From the NCBI RefSeq assembly GCF_004349105.1, contig NZ_SMLB01000001.1, positions 124,001-188,000 on the forward strand: a stretch of 64,000 bases of DNA. The letters are read 5' to 3'. The translations under genes were made by a program, and so were the position numbers. The notes under the pieces are model-generated. The model saw only the letters and a list, made by a program, of their open reading frames with translations. It searched no databases and had not been told where the DNA came from. Every line of letters starts with the position of its first letter. Positions within the stretch are counted from its first letter, which is position 1. Positions 44,650 to 54,813 of the stretch are shown here, in pieces. This DNA comes from Jiangella aurantiaca (GTDB lineage Bacteria > Actinomycetota > Actinomycetes > Jiangellales > Jiangellaceae).

Positions 44650-44661
44650 CCCGGGGTCGGG

Positions 44662-45957
44662 TCAGAGGCGGCCGGCGGCCTTGAGCTCCAGGTAGGCGTC
44701 GGCGACGGCGGGCGGGAGGTCGGCGGGCGGCTGGTCGACGACGTGGGCGCCGCGGCGGGCGAGCAGCTCGGCCAGCTGGGCGCGGGCGAGGCGGTCGTGC
44801 TCGGCGGCGGCCGCGGCGTAGACGGCGTCGGAGTCGCCCCGGCCGGCCGCCAGCTCCGCCAGCCGCGGGTCGGCCACGGACGCGACCATGACGGTGTGCC
44901 GCCGGGTCAGCCGGCCGATGACCGGCAGCAGCCCCAGCTCGACGGCGCTGGAGTCCAGCCCGGTGACGATGACGACCAGCGCGTGCTGCCGGGCCCGGGT
45001 CAGGATCTCGGCGGTGAGCTGCCGGTAGTCGGTCTCCAGCAGCTCCGGCTCCAGCACCGCCAGCGCGCCGACCATCCGGCGCAGCACGTCGGTGGCCTCC
45101 AGCCGGCCGACATCGGCGCGGACCTGACGGTCGAACGCGAGCAGATCGACGCGGTCGCCCGCGCGCGCGGCCAGCGTGCCGAGCAGCAGGGCGGTGTCGA
45201 TGGCGGCGTCCAGCCGCGGCTCGTCGCCGACCCGGCCCGCGGACGTGCGGCCGGTGTCGAGGACGATCAGCACGTGCCGGTCGCGCTCGGGCCGCCACGT
45301 CCGCACTACGACGCCGCCGTGCCGGGCGGTCGCCCGCCAGTCGATGGACCGGACGTCGTCGCCGCGGACGTACTCGCGCAGCGAGTCGAACTCCGTGCCC
45401 TGGCCGCGGATCCGCACCGCCGAGCGGCCGTCGATCTCGCGCAGCCGGGCCAGCCGCGACGGCAGGTGCCGGCGGGCGTGGAACGGCGGCAGCACCCGGA
45501 CGGTCCAGGGGACGGCGTGCGACCCTTGCCGCCCGGCCAGCCCGAGCGGCCCGAGGCTGCGCACCGTCACCCGGTCCGCGGTCCGGTCGCCGCGCCGGGT
45601 GGGCTGCAGCACCGTCTCGACCAGACGCCGCTCGCCGGCGGGGAGGCCGACGTGGACGCGGTCGGCGACGGCACCGGCGGACGGCGGCCAGGCGTCGCGC
45701 AGCACGCCGCGGACCCGGCGCCGGCCGGCGTTGCGGACGCTCAGCCGCACCGTCGCCGACGTGCCGAGCCGGGCGGTGCGGTCGCCGTCGCGCGACAGCC
45801 GCAGCGCCCGCGGCGAGCCGGCCAGCACGACGTCGGCCAGCGCCAGCGCCAGCACGAAGCCCGTCACCGTCAGCACACCGGCCCACGACGGCGCGGCTGC
45901 CGCCACGACGACCGCGCCGATGGCCGCCAGTGCCGCGGCCCGCCCCGTCAGGACCAT
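44662..45957 (-). CDS. DUF58 domain protein
   Basis: The product is 431 aa. Two N-terminal hydrophobic helices ([39 protein letters not shown]) are followed by a beta-rich region and the DUF58 core [20 protein letters not shown] (residues ~210-250) with [16 protein letters not shown] von Willebrand A-like domain follows ([12 protein letters not shown]), with a partial MIDAS D-x-S/T pattern. DUF58 proteins work with MoxR ATPases as chaperone-like pairs. ATG 45957 shares one base with the moxR stop, the last gene of a five-gene coupled operon. Confidence 0.85.
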   Translation of the reverse strand: MVLTGRAAALAAIGAVVVAAAAPSWAGVLTVTGFVLALALADVVLAGSPRALRLSRDGDRTARLGTSATVRLSVRNAGRRRVRGVLRDAWPPSAGAVADRVHVGLPAGERRLVETVLQPTRRGDRTADRVTVRSLGPLGLAGRQGSHAVPWTVRVLPPFHARRHLPSRLARLREIDGRSAVRIRGQGTEFDSLREYVRGDDVRSIDWRATARHGGVVVRTWRPERDRHVLIVLDTGRTSAGRVGDEPRLDAAIDTALLLGTLAARAGDRVDLLAFDRQVRADVGRLEATDVLRRMVGALAVLEPELLETDYRQLTAEILTRARQHALVVIVTGLDSSAVELGLLPVIGRLTRRHTVMVASVADPRLAELAAGRGDSDAVYAAAAAEHDRLARAQLAELLARRGAHVVDQPPADLPPAVADAYLELKAAGRL

Positions 45958-46967
45958 CAGCGCGGGACGGGGACCGTGGCCAGCACCGTCTCGAGCACGG
46001 AGTCGGCGGTGACGCCTTCCATCTCCGCCTCGGGCCGCAGCGTCAGCCGGTGCCGCAGCGTCGGCCGGGCCAGCGCCTTGACGTCGTCGGGTGTGACGAA
46101 CCCGCGCCCGGACAGCCAAGCCCACGCACGCGCCGTCTTCAGCAGCGCTGTCGCACCGCGCGGCGAGACGCCCAGCTGCACCGACGGCGACGTGCGGGTG
46201 GCCCGGCAGACGTCGACGATGTAGCCGAGCACGTCGGGCTCGACCCGGACGCCGGTGACGGCGGCGCGTGCGGCCGCGAGCTCGGCCGGGCCGGCGACCG
46301 CCTGGACGCCGGCCGCGGCGAGGTCGCGCGGGTCGAAGCCGTCGGCGTGCCGGCGCAGCACCGCGATCTCGTCGTCGCGCTCGGACACCGTCACGGTGAG
46401 CTTGAGCAGGAAGCGGTCCAGCTGCGCCTCGGGCAGCGGGTAGGTGCCCTCGTACTCGACCGGGTTCTGGGTGGCGGCGACGAGGAACGGGTCGGGCAGG
46501 GCGCGCGGCTGGCCGTCGACGGAGACCTGCCGCTCCTCCATCGCCTCCAGTAGGGCGGCCTGGGTCTTCGGCGGCGTGCGGTTGATCTCGTCGGCGAGCA
46601 GCAGGTTGGTGAAGACCGGGCCCTCGACGAAGGAGAACTCCGCCGTCCGGGCGTCGTACACCAGCGAGCCGGTGATGTCGCCGGGCATGAGGTCGGGGGT
46701 GAACTGGACCCGCTTGGTCTCGACCCGCAGCGTCGCCGCGAGCGCCCGGACCAGCAGCGTCTTCGCGACGCCGGGCACGCCCTCGAGGAGCACGTGGCCG
46801 CGGCAGAGCAACCCGATGACGAGGCCGGTGACCACGGCGTCCTGCCCGACGACGGCCTTCGCGACCTCCTGGCGGACGGCGGTGAGCGCGGCCCGCGCGT
46901 GCTCGCCGCCGTCGGCGGGCACGGGGCTGGGCGGCGGTGGGCTCTGCTCGGTGGACGCGTCGGTCAC
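45957..46967 (-). CDS. MoxR-family AAA+ ATPase
   Basis: The 336-aa AAA+ ATPase has Walker A ([20 protein letters not shown]), Walker B ([20 protein letters not shown]), sensor 1 ([20 protein letters not shown]), an Arg finger region ([11 protein letters not shown]) and sensor 2 ([18 protein letters not shown]). It probably acts with the downstream DUF58 protein as a metal-insertion or folding chaperone. It overlaps the upstream DUF4350 stop by 4 nt and the downstream DUF58 start by 1 nt. The N-terminus is Pro/Ser-rich. Confidence 0.9.
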   Translation of the reverse strand: MTDASTEQSPPPPSPVPADGGEHARAALTAVRQEVAKAVVGQDAVVTGLVIGLLCRGHVLLEGVPGVAKTLLVRALAATLRVETKRVQFTPDLMPGDITGSLVYDARTAEFSFVEGPVFTNLLLADEINRTPPKTQAALLEAMEERQVSVDGQPRALPDPFLVAATQNPVEYEGTYPLPEAQLDRFLLKLTVTVSERDDEIAVLRRHADGFDPRDLAAAGVQAVAGPAELAAARAAVTGVRVEPDVLGYIVDVCRATRTSPSVQLGVSPRGATALLKTARAWAWLSGRGFVTPDDVKALARPTLRHRLTLRPEAEMEGVTADSVLETVLATVPVPR

Positions 46968-48184
46968 GATGGACGGGGATCCTTTCCGGTGGGCGACGTG
47001 CCGGTGGCCCGGGGGACACCGGCATTCTCCAGGGCGTCGAGGTCGTCGGCCAGCCGCACCAGGGCGGCGTCGTCGGCCGGCGGCGGGCCGGTCAGCAGCG
47101 CGGCGATCTTCACGGCCGGGCGGCCGGTGCGGGTGGCGAGCGTGGTGACCAGAGTGTCGACGGCGTCCGGCCCCAGCTCACCGGCATGTAGATGCGCCGT
47201 CGCGGCCAGCCGGCGGATCGCCGCTGTGCGCAGCAGCATCGCGGCGTGCTCGCGGGACCGGCCGCGGCGGTACAGCCGGGCCCGGCCCTCGGTGGTCTCG
47301 CTGGCGCGGACGACGACCGGGAGCGGCTCCGTCACCAGCCGGCCCAGCCGCCGGGCCCGCCACGCCGCCGCCAGCAGCGCGGCGATCGCCAGCTGCCAGG
47401 CGCCGGCCCGGACCCAGCCAGGTAGCTGGTCGGTGAACGCGGCCGGTGCGTCGGCGCCCTGCTCCGGGATCGGCCGGTACCAGACCAGCCGCTCCGTCTG
47501 GCCGAGCAGCCCCAGCGCGAGCGCGGCGTTGCCGTCGTCGTCGAGGTGCTCGTTGGTCAGCGGGTCGGCGGTGCCGAGCAGGACGACCTGGCTGCCGGCC
47601 TCGGTGGCGGTCACCGCCAGCGACGGCTCGCCGTCGACGGGGTAGCAGGTGGCGCCCTCGGACCGGCTCACGTCGCCGCTGTACCCGAGTCCGCCCAGCC
47701 GCACCGACCCGGCCCGCTCCGCGACCGGCAGCTCGCAGCCGGGCTCCACCGAGCCGGGCTCGTCGACCAGGACGGCGGACAGCCCGGGCGCGTAGTCCGG
47801 AACCCGGAGCTCCGGCGCCACCAGCACCAGACGCGCGCCGGTGTCGATGAGTCGATCGATCTGCCCGCTGGTCAGCAGGTCCGGCACCGTCACCAGGACG
47901 GTGTCGTGCGGGCCCGCGGCCGCGACGGCGTCGGCGCCGGCCCGCACCGGGGTGATGTCGACGCCCTGGTCGGCCAGCAGCCGCGCCAGCGCCCGCGCGC
48001 CCGGGTTGTCGACGCCCTCGGGATCGAGGTAGCCGCGGCCGGCCCGGCTCTGCACGATGCCCAGGATCACGGCCGTGAGCAGCAGCAACACGACGACCGC
48101 GAGCGGCCGGCGCCAGCGCCGCCAGACGTCGGCGCCGGTGGGGTCGAGCGGCCGGGACTCTGGCGCCGTGGTCGTGGTACTCAC
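46964..48184 (-). CDS. DUF4350 membrane protein
   Basis: This 406-aa protein has a TM helix near the N-terminus (PLAVVVLLLLTAVILGIVQS) and another at ~275-295. Between them lies a DUF4350-like domain: GVDNPGARALARLLADQGVD, HDTVLVTVPDLLTSGQIDRL and RLVLVAPELRV, an ABC-type gliding-like fold. The C-terminal cytoplasmic part is helical with basic stretches (RRGRSREHAAMLLRTAAIRR). It precedes MoxR in the operon; in mycobacteria a similar protein lies next to moxR2. Molecular role unknown. Confidence 0.8.
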   Translation of the reverse strand: MSTTTTAPESRPLDPTGADVWRRWRRPLAVVVLLLLTAVILGIVQSRAGRGYLDPEGVDNPGARALARLLADQGVDITPVRAGADAVAAAGPHDTVLVTVPDLLTSGQIDRLIDTGARLVLVAPELRVPDYAPGLSAVLVDEPGSVEPGCELPVAERAGSVRLGGLGYSGDVSRSEGATCYPVDGEPSLAVTATEAGSQVVLLGTADPLTNEHLDDDGNAALALGLLGQTERLVWYRPIPEQGADAPAAFTDQLPGWVRAGAWQLAIAALLAAAWRARRLGRLVTEPLPVVVRASETTEGRARLYRRGRSREHAAMLLRTAAIRRLAATAHLHAGELGPDAVDTLVTTLATRTGRPAVKIAALLTGPPPADDAALVRLADDLDALENAGVPRATGTSPTGKDPRPS

Positions 48185-48846
48185 CGGGGGACCGCCAGGA
48201 CGGGGCCGTCGCCGGCGTGCTCGGGCCGGGGCTTCGCCGCGGCCACGGAGTGGTCGAGGTCGCGCAGCAGCCGGTCGTCGGCCTTCGTCCCCGCCGCGCC
48301 GCCGTAGCGGACGCCGTCGAACAGCCGGGCGCCGGCCTGCATGCCGCCGGTCGGGCGCGGGAGCTCGCCGAGGACGGCGGTGGCCTCGCGGGCCGCCTCG
48401 TCGGCGGTGCGGCCGGCCCGCGGGTCGAGGACGCCGCGTTCCTCCAGCCCGGCGACGACGGCGCGGAACCGCTCGACGACGGCCGTGGTCCAGTCGCCGC
48501 GGGCGGCGGCGTCGTCGGCCGCGGCACGGTACTCGGCGGCGCTGCGCGGACGGTCGGGCAGGACGGCGCCAACGCGGTCGGCGGCGCGGCGGGCGAGCGG
48601 CCCGGCCCGCAGGATGACGAAGGCGGCGAACGCGACCGCGATGGCCACGACGATGGCCAGTCCGAGCTGGCTGGACAGCGTGCCGGTGGCGGCGTCGAGG
48701 ATCCGGTCGACCTGCTCGGCGAGCCAGCGCAGCACCCTCGTGAGGATCGGGGTGTCGCGCTCGTAGGACGGGTTCGAGAGCTCCTCCCGCGCGAGGTCGC
48801 GGGCCTCGTCGCGGCCGAGGTCGACCGGAACCGACGCCGCGATCAC
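48181..48846 (-). CDS. DUF4129 membrane protein
   Basis: The 221-aa product comes from GTG 48846, overlapping the preceding gene's stop. A cytoplasmic N-terminus (VPVDLGRDEARDLAREELSN) is followed by one TM helix (LGLAIVVAIAVAFAAFVILR) and a helical DUF4129 domain (SAAEYRAAADDAAARGDWTT, AVVERFRAVVAGLEERGVLD, GRTADEAAREATAVL). Such proteins accompany transglutaminase/DUF58/MoxR systems. The stop overlaps the DUF4350 start by 4 nt. No catalytic residues are seen. Confidence 0.8.
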   Translation of the reverse strand: MIAASVPVDLGRDEARDLAREELSNPSYERDTPILTRVLRWLAEQVDRILDAATGTLSSQLGLAIVVAIAVAFAAFVILRAGPLARRAADRVGAVLPDRPRSAAEYRAAADDAAARGDWTTAVVERFRAVVAGLEERGVLDPRAGRTADEAAREATAVLGELPRPTGGMQAGARLFDGVRYGGAAGTKADDRLLRDLDHSVAAAKPRPEHAGDGPVLAVPR

Positions 48847-50264
48847 GGCGAGCCCGGTGGCGCTCCGGTGCCGCCGCGGCCGTGCAGGTCGACGCCGGCC
48901 GCCCGGGCCAGCTCGATGTCGAGGCCCTCGCGGCGGATGCGCCGGTCGATGTACAGCAGGGCCGTGGCGGCCGCGGCGAACGGCGCCGTGATGGTGGCCG
49001 AGATCATGCCGGCCAGCGTGTTCAGCACGTACCACGTGACGGGGTCGTCGGCCGCGTTGGTGCCGAGCATCGACGGGACCCCGAACGGCACCGCCACGAC
49101 CTGCGCGATGAGCGTCGTGATGACCACGATCAGCGTCAGGATGCCGAACACCCGCCACCACGACCGGTGGACGAGCGCCGCGGACCGCCGCAGCGACTCG
49201 CGGATGCGGATCGGCCGCACTACGCCGTCGACCGTCGTCGTCTCGAGCATGAGGGCCGGCGTGGAGAGCGCATAGCGCGAGTACAGCCAGATCGTCACGG
49301 GGACCGCGGCCAGCCCTCCCAGCAGCAACGCCAGAGCCGCACCGGTCACCCCGCCGGCCGCCGCCAGGCCGACGGCGAGCACCAGTACCGCGATGATCGG
49401 GCTGAAGTAGATGAGGGTGTAGAGGAACGTCAGTCCGAGCAGCCGCGGCAGCCGGCCCTTGGACTCGCGCCACGCCTCGCCGATGCTGAGGTCGCGGCCC
49501 AGCACCGCCTGCCCGACGACCACCGTCAGCACGCCGGTCAGGAACACCGTCGCGATGACGGTCACCAGCCAGCCGAGCAGCGCCGCCGGGATGCCCCGGG
49601 CCAGCGAGTCCAGCGCCTCGGCGTCGGACATGCCGAGGTCGGGCTCGGTGATCGCCTCGCCGAACACCGAGGCCAGCACCGCCGCCGACATGATCTGCGT
49701 CGCCGCCGCCACGACGGCGGACAGGCCGAGCATGGCGGCGAGGTTGCGGCGGATGGTCGTGATGGCGCCGTCGAGGATCTCGGTGACCCCGAGCGGGCGC
49801 AGCGGGATGACCCCCGGCTTCACGTCGGGCGCCTGCCAGGAGGAGCCGGGGACGGAGGACCATGCGCCGTAGCCCTGGCCGTACCCGGGGCCGCCGGTCT
49901 GGCCGCCCGGGCCGCCGGGACCGCTGTACGTGGGTCCGCCGGGCCGGTCCCAGCCACCCTGCTGGCCGGCGGACGGCTGCTGCCAGCCCTGCTGGCCGCT
50001 GGACTGGTCCCGACCGCCGTCCGGACCCCAGCCGCCGGCGCTCCACCCGCCGTCCTGACCGCTCGGTGCATCGCCGCCCGGAGCGCTCGCGCCCGCTCCG
50101 CTGCCCGGCCGCTGCGTCCAGCCGGGCTGCTGCGGCGACCAGCCCGGATACGGCGGCGGCGCCGGTGCGCCCCCACCTGCCGGGGCCGCGTCGTCACGCC
50201 GCGACGCGTCGTCGTCGCGCGCCGCGTCGTCGTCCGGCGGAGGCGACCCCGCGATCCCGGACAT
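48843..50264 (-). CDS. Multispanning membrane protein, GPDPase-membrane-domain-like
   Basis: The product is 473 aa from ATG 50264 (MSGIAGSPPPDDDAARDDDA) with a GAAGGGA ribosome site. The first ~150 residues are low-complexity, rich in Gly/Pro/Gln/Trp (GWQQPSAGQQGGWDRPGG). Residues ~165-440 contain about six TM helices with PLRPLGVTEILDGAITTIRR and LLYIDRRIRREGLDIELARA, features of the glycerophosphodiester phosphodiesterase membrane-domain family. It is the first gene of the five-gene coupled operon and is divergent from mtrA. Confidence 0.75.
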   Translation of the reverse strand: MSGIAGSPPPDDDAARDDDASRRDDAAPAGGGAPAPPPYPGWSPQQPGWTQRPGSGAGASAPGGDAPSGQDGGWSAGGWGPDGGRDQSSGQQGWQQPSAGQQGGWDRPGGPTYSGPGGPGGQTGGPGYGQGYGAWSSVPGSSWQAPDVKPGVIPLRPLGVTEILDGAITTIRRNLAAMLGLSAVVAAATQIMSAAVLASVFGEAITEPDLGMSDAEALDSLARGIPAALLGWLVTVIATVFLTGVLTVVVGQAVLGRDLSIGEAWRESKGRLPRLLGLTFLYTLIYFSPIIAVLVLAVGLAAAGGVTGAALALLLGGLAAVPVTIWLYSRYALSTPALMLETTTVDGVVRPIRIRESLRRSAALVHRSWWRVFGILTLIVVITTLIAQVVAVPFGVPSMLGTNAADDPVTWYVLNTLAGMISATITAPFAAAATALLYIDRRIRREGLDIELARAAGVDLHGRGGTGAPPGSP

Positions 50265-50496
50265 CGGGCTCCCTTCTCCGGCGCCGGCCGGCCGTTGCAG
50301 CCGATCCGGCGCATGCTCTGCACGCCCCGAAGGCGCTGTGGCCGATCGCCGTCGCGTGCCCCGCAACCCGCGGACACGCCGGTCTCACCTCAATCCTGTC
50401 ACGTCCCGCGGACATCGCTCAGACGAGCTATCGGCGCGTCCCGGCGGCACGCTGGCGAGCGACTTTTTCACTCTGAGGCCTTTTCGGTGTCACGAT

Positions 50497-51180
50497 ATGG
50501 ACATGAAGGGACGTGTGCTCATCGTCGATGACGACACCGCGTTGGCGGAGATGCTGGGGATCGTGCTGCGTGGTGAGGGCTACGAGCACGCCATCATCAC
50601 CCGTGGCGATGACGTGCTGCCGGCCTTCCGTGAGTTCAAGCCGGACCTCGTGCTGCTCGACCTGATGCTGCCCGGCCGCGACGGCATCGACGTGTGCAAG
50701 GAGATCCGCGCCGAGTCCGGCGTGCCCATCGTCATGCTCACCGCCAAGAGCGACACCGTCGACATCGTCGTGGGCCTCGAGTCCGGCGCCGACGACTACG
50801 TCGTCAAGCCGTTCAAGCCGAAGGAGCTGGTCGCGCGCGTGCGCGCCCGGCTCCGCCGCACCGACGACCCCAAGCCCGAGACGCTGCAGGTCGGCGACGT
50901 CGTCATCGACGTGGCCGGGCACTCGGTCAAACGCGACGGCCAGCCGATCTCGTTGACGCCGTTGGAGTTCGACCTGCTCGCCTGCCTGGCCCGCCGCCCC
51001 TGGCAGGTGTTCACCCGCGAGGAGCTGCTCGAGAAGGTGTGGGGCTACCGCCACGCCACTGACACCCGGCTGGTCAACGTGCACGTCCAGCGGCTGCGTT
51101 CCAAGATCGAGCACGACCCCGAACGTCCCGAGATCGTCGTGACCGTCCGTGGTGTGGGGTACAAGGCCGGTCCTGGGTGA
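50497..51180 (+). CDS. mtrA: Response regulator MtrA
   Basis: This 227-aa OmpR-family regulator has a receiver domain (~1-120) with acidic triad Asp11-Asp12-Asp13, phosphoacceptor Asp55 (LVLLDLMLPGRDGIDVCKEI), Thr/Lys switch (VMLTAKSDTVD) and VKPFKPKELVARVRARL. The C-terminal winged helix (~130-227) has PLEFDLLACLARRPWQVFTR and DTRLVNVHVQRLRSKIE. MtrA controls cell division and envelope genes in actinobacteria. ATG 50497 or 50503 is the start. It is followed by mtrB at a 4-bp gap. Confidence 0.96.
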   Translation: MDMKGRVLIVDDDTALAEMLGIVLRGEGYEHAIITRGDDVLPAFREFKPDLVLLDLMLPGRDGIDVCKEIRAESGVPIVMLTAKSDTVDIVVGLESGADDYVVKPFKPKELVARVRARLRRTDDPKPETLQVGDVVIDVAGHSVKRDGQPISLTPLEFDLLACLARRPWQVFTREELLEKVWGYRHATDTRLVNVHVQRLRSKIEHDPERPEIVVTVRGVGYKAGPG

Positions 51181-51184
51181 TCGG

Positions 51185-52996
51185 GTGATCGGTCCCGTCG
51201 GCGGCGACGGCGCGCGGGCGGCAGCGGCGGGCGCGGGCGCCGAAGCGCTGTCGCGGTTCCTGCCGCGCCTGGCCCAGTGGGCGATGCGGCCGTGGCGGCT
51301 GGTCCGGGGCGCATGGCGGCGCTCCATCCAGCTGCGGGTCATCACGGCGACGCTCGCGCTGTCGCTGGTCGTCGTGTCGCTGCTGGGCGTGACGTTGTCG
51401 CGGCAGATCACCGACGGGCTGCTGCAGGCGCACGCCGAGGCGGCCGTGGCCGACGCCGCCGCGGGCGTCGACAGCGCCCAGCGCACCCTCGCGGTGTCCG
51501 ACGCGCCGCCCGACGAGCTGCGGCAGACCATCACCCGCATCGTCGAGACGCTCGCCGCCAGCGGCAACACGTCCGCCGCGAGCGACCCGCTCTACGAGAT
51601 CGTCGTGCTCGGCGACGAGGGCGCCCGGACCTACCGCTCCGGCGTCAGCCCGCGGAGCGTCCCCGACTCCCTGCGCGAGCGGGTCGCCGACGAGGAGCGG
51701 ATCTTCCGCACGTACACGTCGATCCACTACCTCGACGGCCGCGAGGTGCCGGGCCTGGCGGTCGGCGGGCAGATCACCGACCCGTACGGCGGCGACTACG
51801 AGCTGTACTACCTGTTCCCGCTCACCGAGCAGCAGCAGACCGTCGACCTGGTGCTGACGGCGCTGGCGACGGCCGGCGTGCTGCTGATCATGCTGCTGTG
51901 CGCGCTGGCCTGGCTGGTCGCGCGGCAGGTGGTGACGCCGGTGCGGCTGGCGGCGCGGATCGCGGAGCGGTTCTCCGCCGGCAACCTCGCCGAGCGCATG
52001 GCCGTCCGCGGCCGCGACGACCTCGCCCGGCTGGCCATGAGCTTCAACCAGATGGCGGCCAGCCTGCAGCATCAGATCGGCCAGCTCGAGGACCTGTCCA
52101 GGATGCAGCAGCAGTTCGTCTCCGATGTCTCGCACGAGCTGCGCACGCCGCTGACGACGGTGCGGATGGCCGCCGACGTGCTGTACGAGTCGCGCGGCCA
52201 GTTCGACCCCACCGTCGAGCGCTCGGTCGAGCTGCTGCAGGCCCAGCTGGACCGGTTCGAGGCGCTGCTCACCGACCTGCTGGAGATCAGCCGGTTCGAC
52301 GCCGGCGCCGCCGCGCTGAACGCCGGCCGGTACGACGTCCGCGACATCGTGCACAAGGTGGTCGACGCCGCCACGCCGCTGGCCGTCGAGAAGGGCAGCG
52401 AGCTGGTCGTCGACGTGCCGGTCGAGCCGGCCATGGCCGAGGTCGACGACCGGCGCATCGAGCGCATCGTCCGCAACCTCGTCGTCAACGCCGTCGAGCA
52501 CGGCGAGGGCCACGACGTCCGCGTCACCGTGGCCGCCGACGACCACGCCGTCGCCGTCGCCGTCCGCGACCACGGCGTCGGCCTGAAGCCGGGGGAGTCG
52601 TCGCTGGTCTTCCACCGGTTCTGGCGCGCCGACCCGGCCCGGGCGCGCACCACCGGCGGCACCGGCCTCGGGCTGTCCATCGCGCTGGAGGACGCGCGGC
52701 TGCACGGCGGCTGGCTGCAAGCGTGGGGGGAGCCCGGCGAGGGGTCGCAGTTCCGGCTGACGCTGCCGCGGCTGGCCGGCGACGACCTGCGCTCGTCGCC
52801 GCTGGCGCTGGTCCCCGACGACGTCGGCGACGGCGGGCTGGTGGACGCCGGCTCGATCGGGGAGCCGTACCGCCGCATCCTGCCGTCCCGCGCCGAGCCG
52901 GACGACGCGTCGTCGCCGGTCTCGTCCGCCGCGCCTCCCGAAGAGGCGCCGGCCGCGCCGGCCGCGTCGGCGGAGGAGGTGGGGCGGCGTGCGTAG
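51185..52996 (+). CDS. mtrB: Sensor histidine kinase MtrB
   Basis: The product is ~603 aa. TM1 (VITATLALSLVVVSLLGVTL) and TM2 (LATAGVLLIMLLCALAWLVA) flank an extracytoplasmic sensor of ~165 residues. HAMP follows (~235-290), then the H-box FVSDVSHELRTPLTTVRMAA with the phosphorylated His, N-box RIVRNLVVNAVEHGEGHDVR, and G-boxes RDHGVGL and GGTGLGLSIALEDARLHGG. An Ala/Pro-rich tail ends it. GTG 51185 follows the mtrA stop after 4 bp. The stop overlaps lpqB by 8 nt. Confidence 0.96.
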   Translation: MIGPVGGDGARAAAAGAGAEALSRFLPRLAQWAMRPWRLVRGAWRRSIQLRVITATLALSLVVVSLLGVTLSRQITDGLLQAHAEAAVADAAAGVDSAQRTLAVSDAPPDELRQTITRIVETLAASGNTSAASDPLYEIVVLGDEGARTYRSGVSPRSVPDSLRERVADEERIFRTYTSIHYLDGREVPGLAVGGQITDPYGGDYELYYLFPLTEQQQTVDLVLTALATAGVLLIMLLCALAWLVARQVVTPVRLAARIAERFSAGNLAERMAVRGRDDLARLAMSFNQMAASLQHQIGQLEDLSRMQQQFVSDVSHELRTPLTTVRMAADVLYESRGQFDPTVERSVELLQAQLDRFEALLTDLLEISRFDAGAAALNAGRYDVRDIVHKVVDAATPLAVEKGSELVVDVPVEPAMAEVDDRRIERIVRNLVVNAVEHGEGHDVRVTVAADDHAVAVAVRDHGVGLKPGESSLVFHRFWRADPARARTTGGTGLGLSIALEDARLHGGWLQAWGEPGEGSQFRLTLPRLAGDDLRSSPLALVPDDVGDGGLVDAGSIGEPYRRILPSRAEPDDASSPVSSAAPPEEAPAAPAASAEEVGRRA

Positions 52997-54743
52997 CCGC
53001 GTCGTCCTCACCGTCGCCGTGCTGGCCACAGCCGCCGTCGTCGCCGGGTGCAGCGAGATCCCGACGTCCGGCCCGGTGGTCGACGCCGGCTCGCCGCAGC
53101 CGGACGACCAGAGCCGCTACATCGAGGTCATCGAGGCGCCGCCGCGGCCGGGGATGACGCCGTTGCAGATCGTCGACGGCTTCATCGAGGCGATGGCCTC
53201 GTACCAGCCCGGCTACGAGACCGCCCGCGAGTACCTCACCGAGGAGGCCGCCGCGGAGTGGGACCCGTCTGCCCGGGTCGGGGTGTACTACGAGGCCAAG
53301 CCGGCCCTCGAGCAGCTCAGCGAGAACACCGTCCACGTGCGGACGACGCCGCGCGGCGAGGTGGGCGCCGACGGCGCGTTCCGCGAGGGCGTCCGGCCGA
53401 CGGTGGCGCCGGCGTTCGACCTGCAGCTGGAGCAGGTCGACGGCGAGTGGCGCATCGCCAACCCGGCGCCGGGCATCCTGATCTCGGACTTCAGTTTCGA
53501 GCGCGAGTACCAGGCGCGCAACGTGTACTTCTTCGATCCGGGCTTCGAGGTGCTGGTGCCCGACGTCGTGTACCTGCCGCGGACCGCCAATGACGCGACG
53601 GCGACGCTGCTGGCCCGCAAGGTGCTGGGCGGACCGACGGAATGGCTCGCGCCGGCCGTCGCGACGGCGTTCCGCCCCGAGACCGAGCTCGGCGTCGACG
53701 CCGTCCCCGTCCGCAACGGCGTCGCGACCATCGAGCTGAGCGATGACGCCGCGCTGGCCGGGCCGGAGGAGCGGGAGCGCATGGTCGCCCAGCTGGCCTG
53801 GACGCTCGGCGTGCTGCCTGAGGTCGAGCGGGTCGAGGTGCTGGCGAACAACCTGCCGCTGATCCAGGGCGACCCGCTGTCGCCGCACGACCCGCCGCTG
53901 AGCGCGTACGACCCGGCCGTGCTCCCGTCCGGCACGCCGCTGTACGCGATCGGCGAGACCGGCGTCGTGTCAGTGTCCGACGGTGAGCCGGCCCCCGTCC
54001 CCGGGCCGCTGGGCGAGCAGGCCGACGCGCTCGAGGTGGCGGTGAACCTGGCCGCCAACCGCGGCGTCGTGATCAGTGGCGACAGGACGACCATACGGGT
54101 GGCGTCGTTCGGCGAGGACGAGCCGCTCGACACCCTCTACCAGGGCGTCCACCTCACCTCGCCGGCCTGGGACCGCACCGGCCTCGTCTGGGTCGTCGAC
54201 CACGGCGTCGAAGGCCACGGCATCGTCGTCATCCGCCCCGACGGCCAGCCCGTCGCCGTCAGCGCTCCCGACCTCGCCGGCATGGACGTCGAGCGCCTCG
54301 CGGTTTCACCTGACGGCACCCGGGTCGCGCTGATCGTCGACGGCGAGGCGATGGTCGCCAACGTCATCCGCGACGCCGACAGCGACGCGACGATCCTCAT
54401 CGACCAGCCGCGGCCCATCGGCCCCGGCGGCGCTGCCCGCGACGTCGCGTGGAGCTCGTCCAGCCCGTCCTGGAGCGCCGCCGACACCGTCGTCATCCTG
54501 CTCGAGACCGAGTCGACGACAGAGTCGACCACCGAGGAGACGACGGTGGAGCCGTACTACGCGGCGCTGTCCGGCCAGGAGACGCTTCCGCGCGGCGGCC
54601 TGCCGGCTGGGGACGCGGTCCGGGTGGGGGCGGCATCCGGCCTGCCCGTCGTCCTCGAGTCCGACGGCGTGCTGTACGTGCAGCGGTCGAGCAACGCGTG
54701 GACGGAGATCGGCCCGGCCCGCAGCCCGGCCTACCCCGGCTGA
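52989..54743 (+). CDS. lpqB: Lipoprotein LpqB
   Basis: The 584-aa MtrB-associated lipoprotein starts at GTG 52989 with signal VRSRVVLTVAVLATAAVVAG and lipobox VAGC. The mature protein has an N-terminal GerMN-like region (~190-290, DATATLLARKVLGGPTEWLA; ERVEVLANNLPL) and a C-terminal beta-propeller (LAVSPDGTRVALIVDGEAMV; SSPSWSAADTVVILLE). A Thr/Glu-rich insert (TESTTESTTEETTVE) is a local oddity. LpqB modulates MtrA phosphorylation and division in mycobacteria. Overlap with mtrB indicates one operon. Confidence 0.94.
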   Translation: MRSRVVLTVAVLATAAVVAGCSEIPTSGPVVDAGSPQPDDQSRYIEVIEAPPRPGMTPLQIVDGFIEAMASYQPGYETAREYLTEEAAAEWDPSARVGVYYEAKPALEQLSENTVHVRTTPRGEVGADGAFREGVRPTVAPAFDLQLEQVDGEWRIANPAPGILISDFSFEREYQARNVYFFDPGFEVLVPDVVYLPRTANDATATLLARKVLGGPTEWLAPAVATAFRPETELGVDAVPVRNGVATIELSDDAALAGPEERERMVAQLAWTLGVLPEVERVEVLANNLPLIQGDPLSPHDPPLSAYDPAVLPSGTPLYAIGETGVVSVSDGEPAPVPGPLGEQADALEVAVNLAANRGVVISGDRTTIRVASFGEDEPLDTLYQGVHLTSPAWDRTGLVWVVDHGVEGHGIVVIRPDGQPVAVSAPDLAGMDVERLAVSPDGTRVALIVDGEAMVANVIRDADSDATILIDQPRPIGPGGAARDVAWSSSSPSWSAADTVVILLETESTTESTTEETTVEPYYAALSGQETLPRGGLPAGDAVRVGAASGLPVVLESDGVLYVQRSSNAWTEIGPARSPAYPG

Positions 54744-54813
54744 CGTCTGCCGCATCGGCGCTGGCCGGTGGGTGGCGGGGGACCTTGTCGGACCGATGGT
54801 GCATGCTGGCTCC

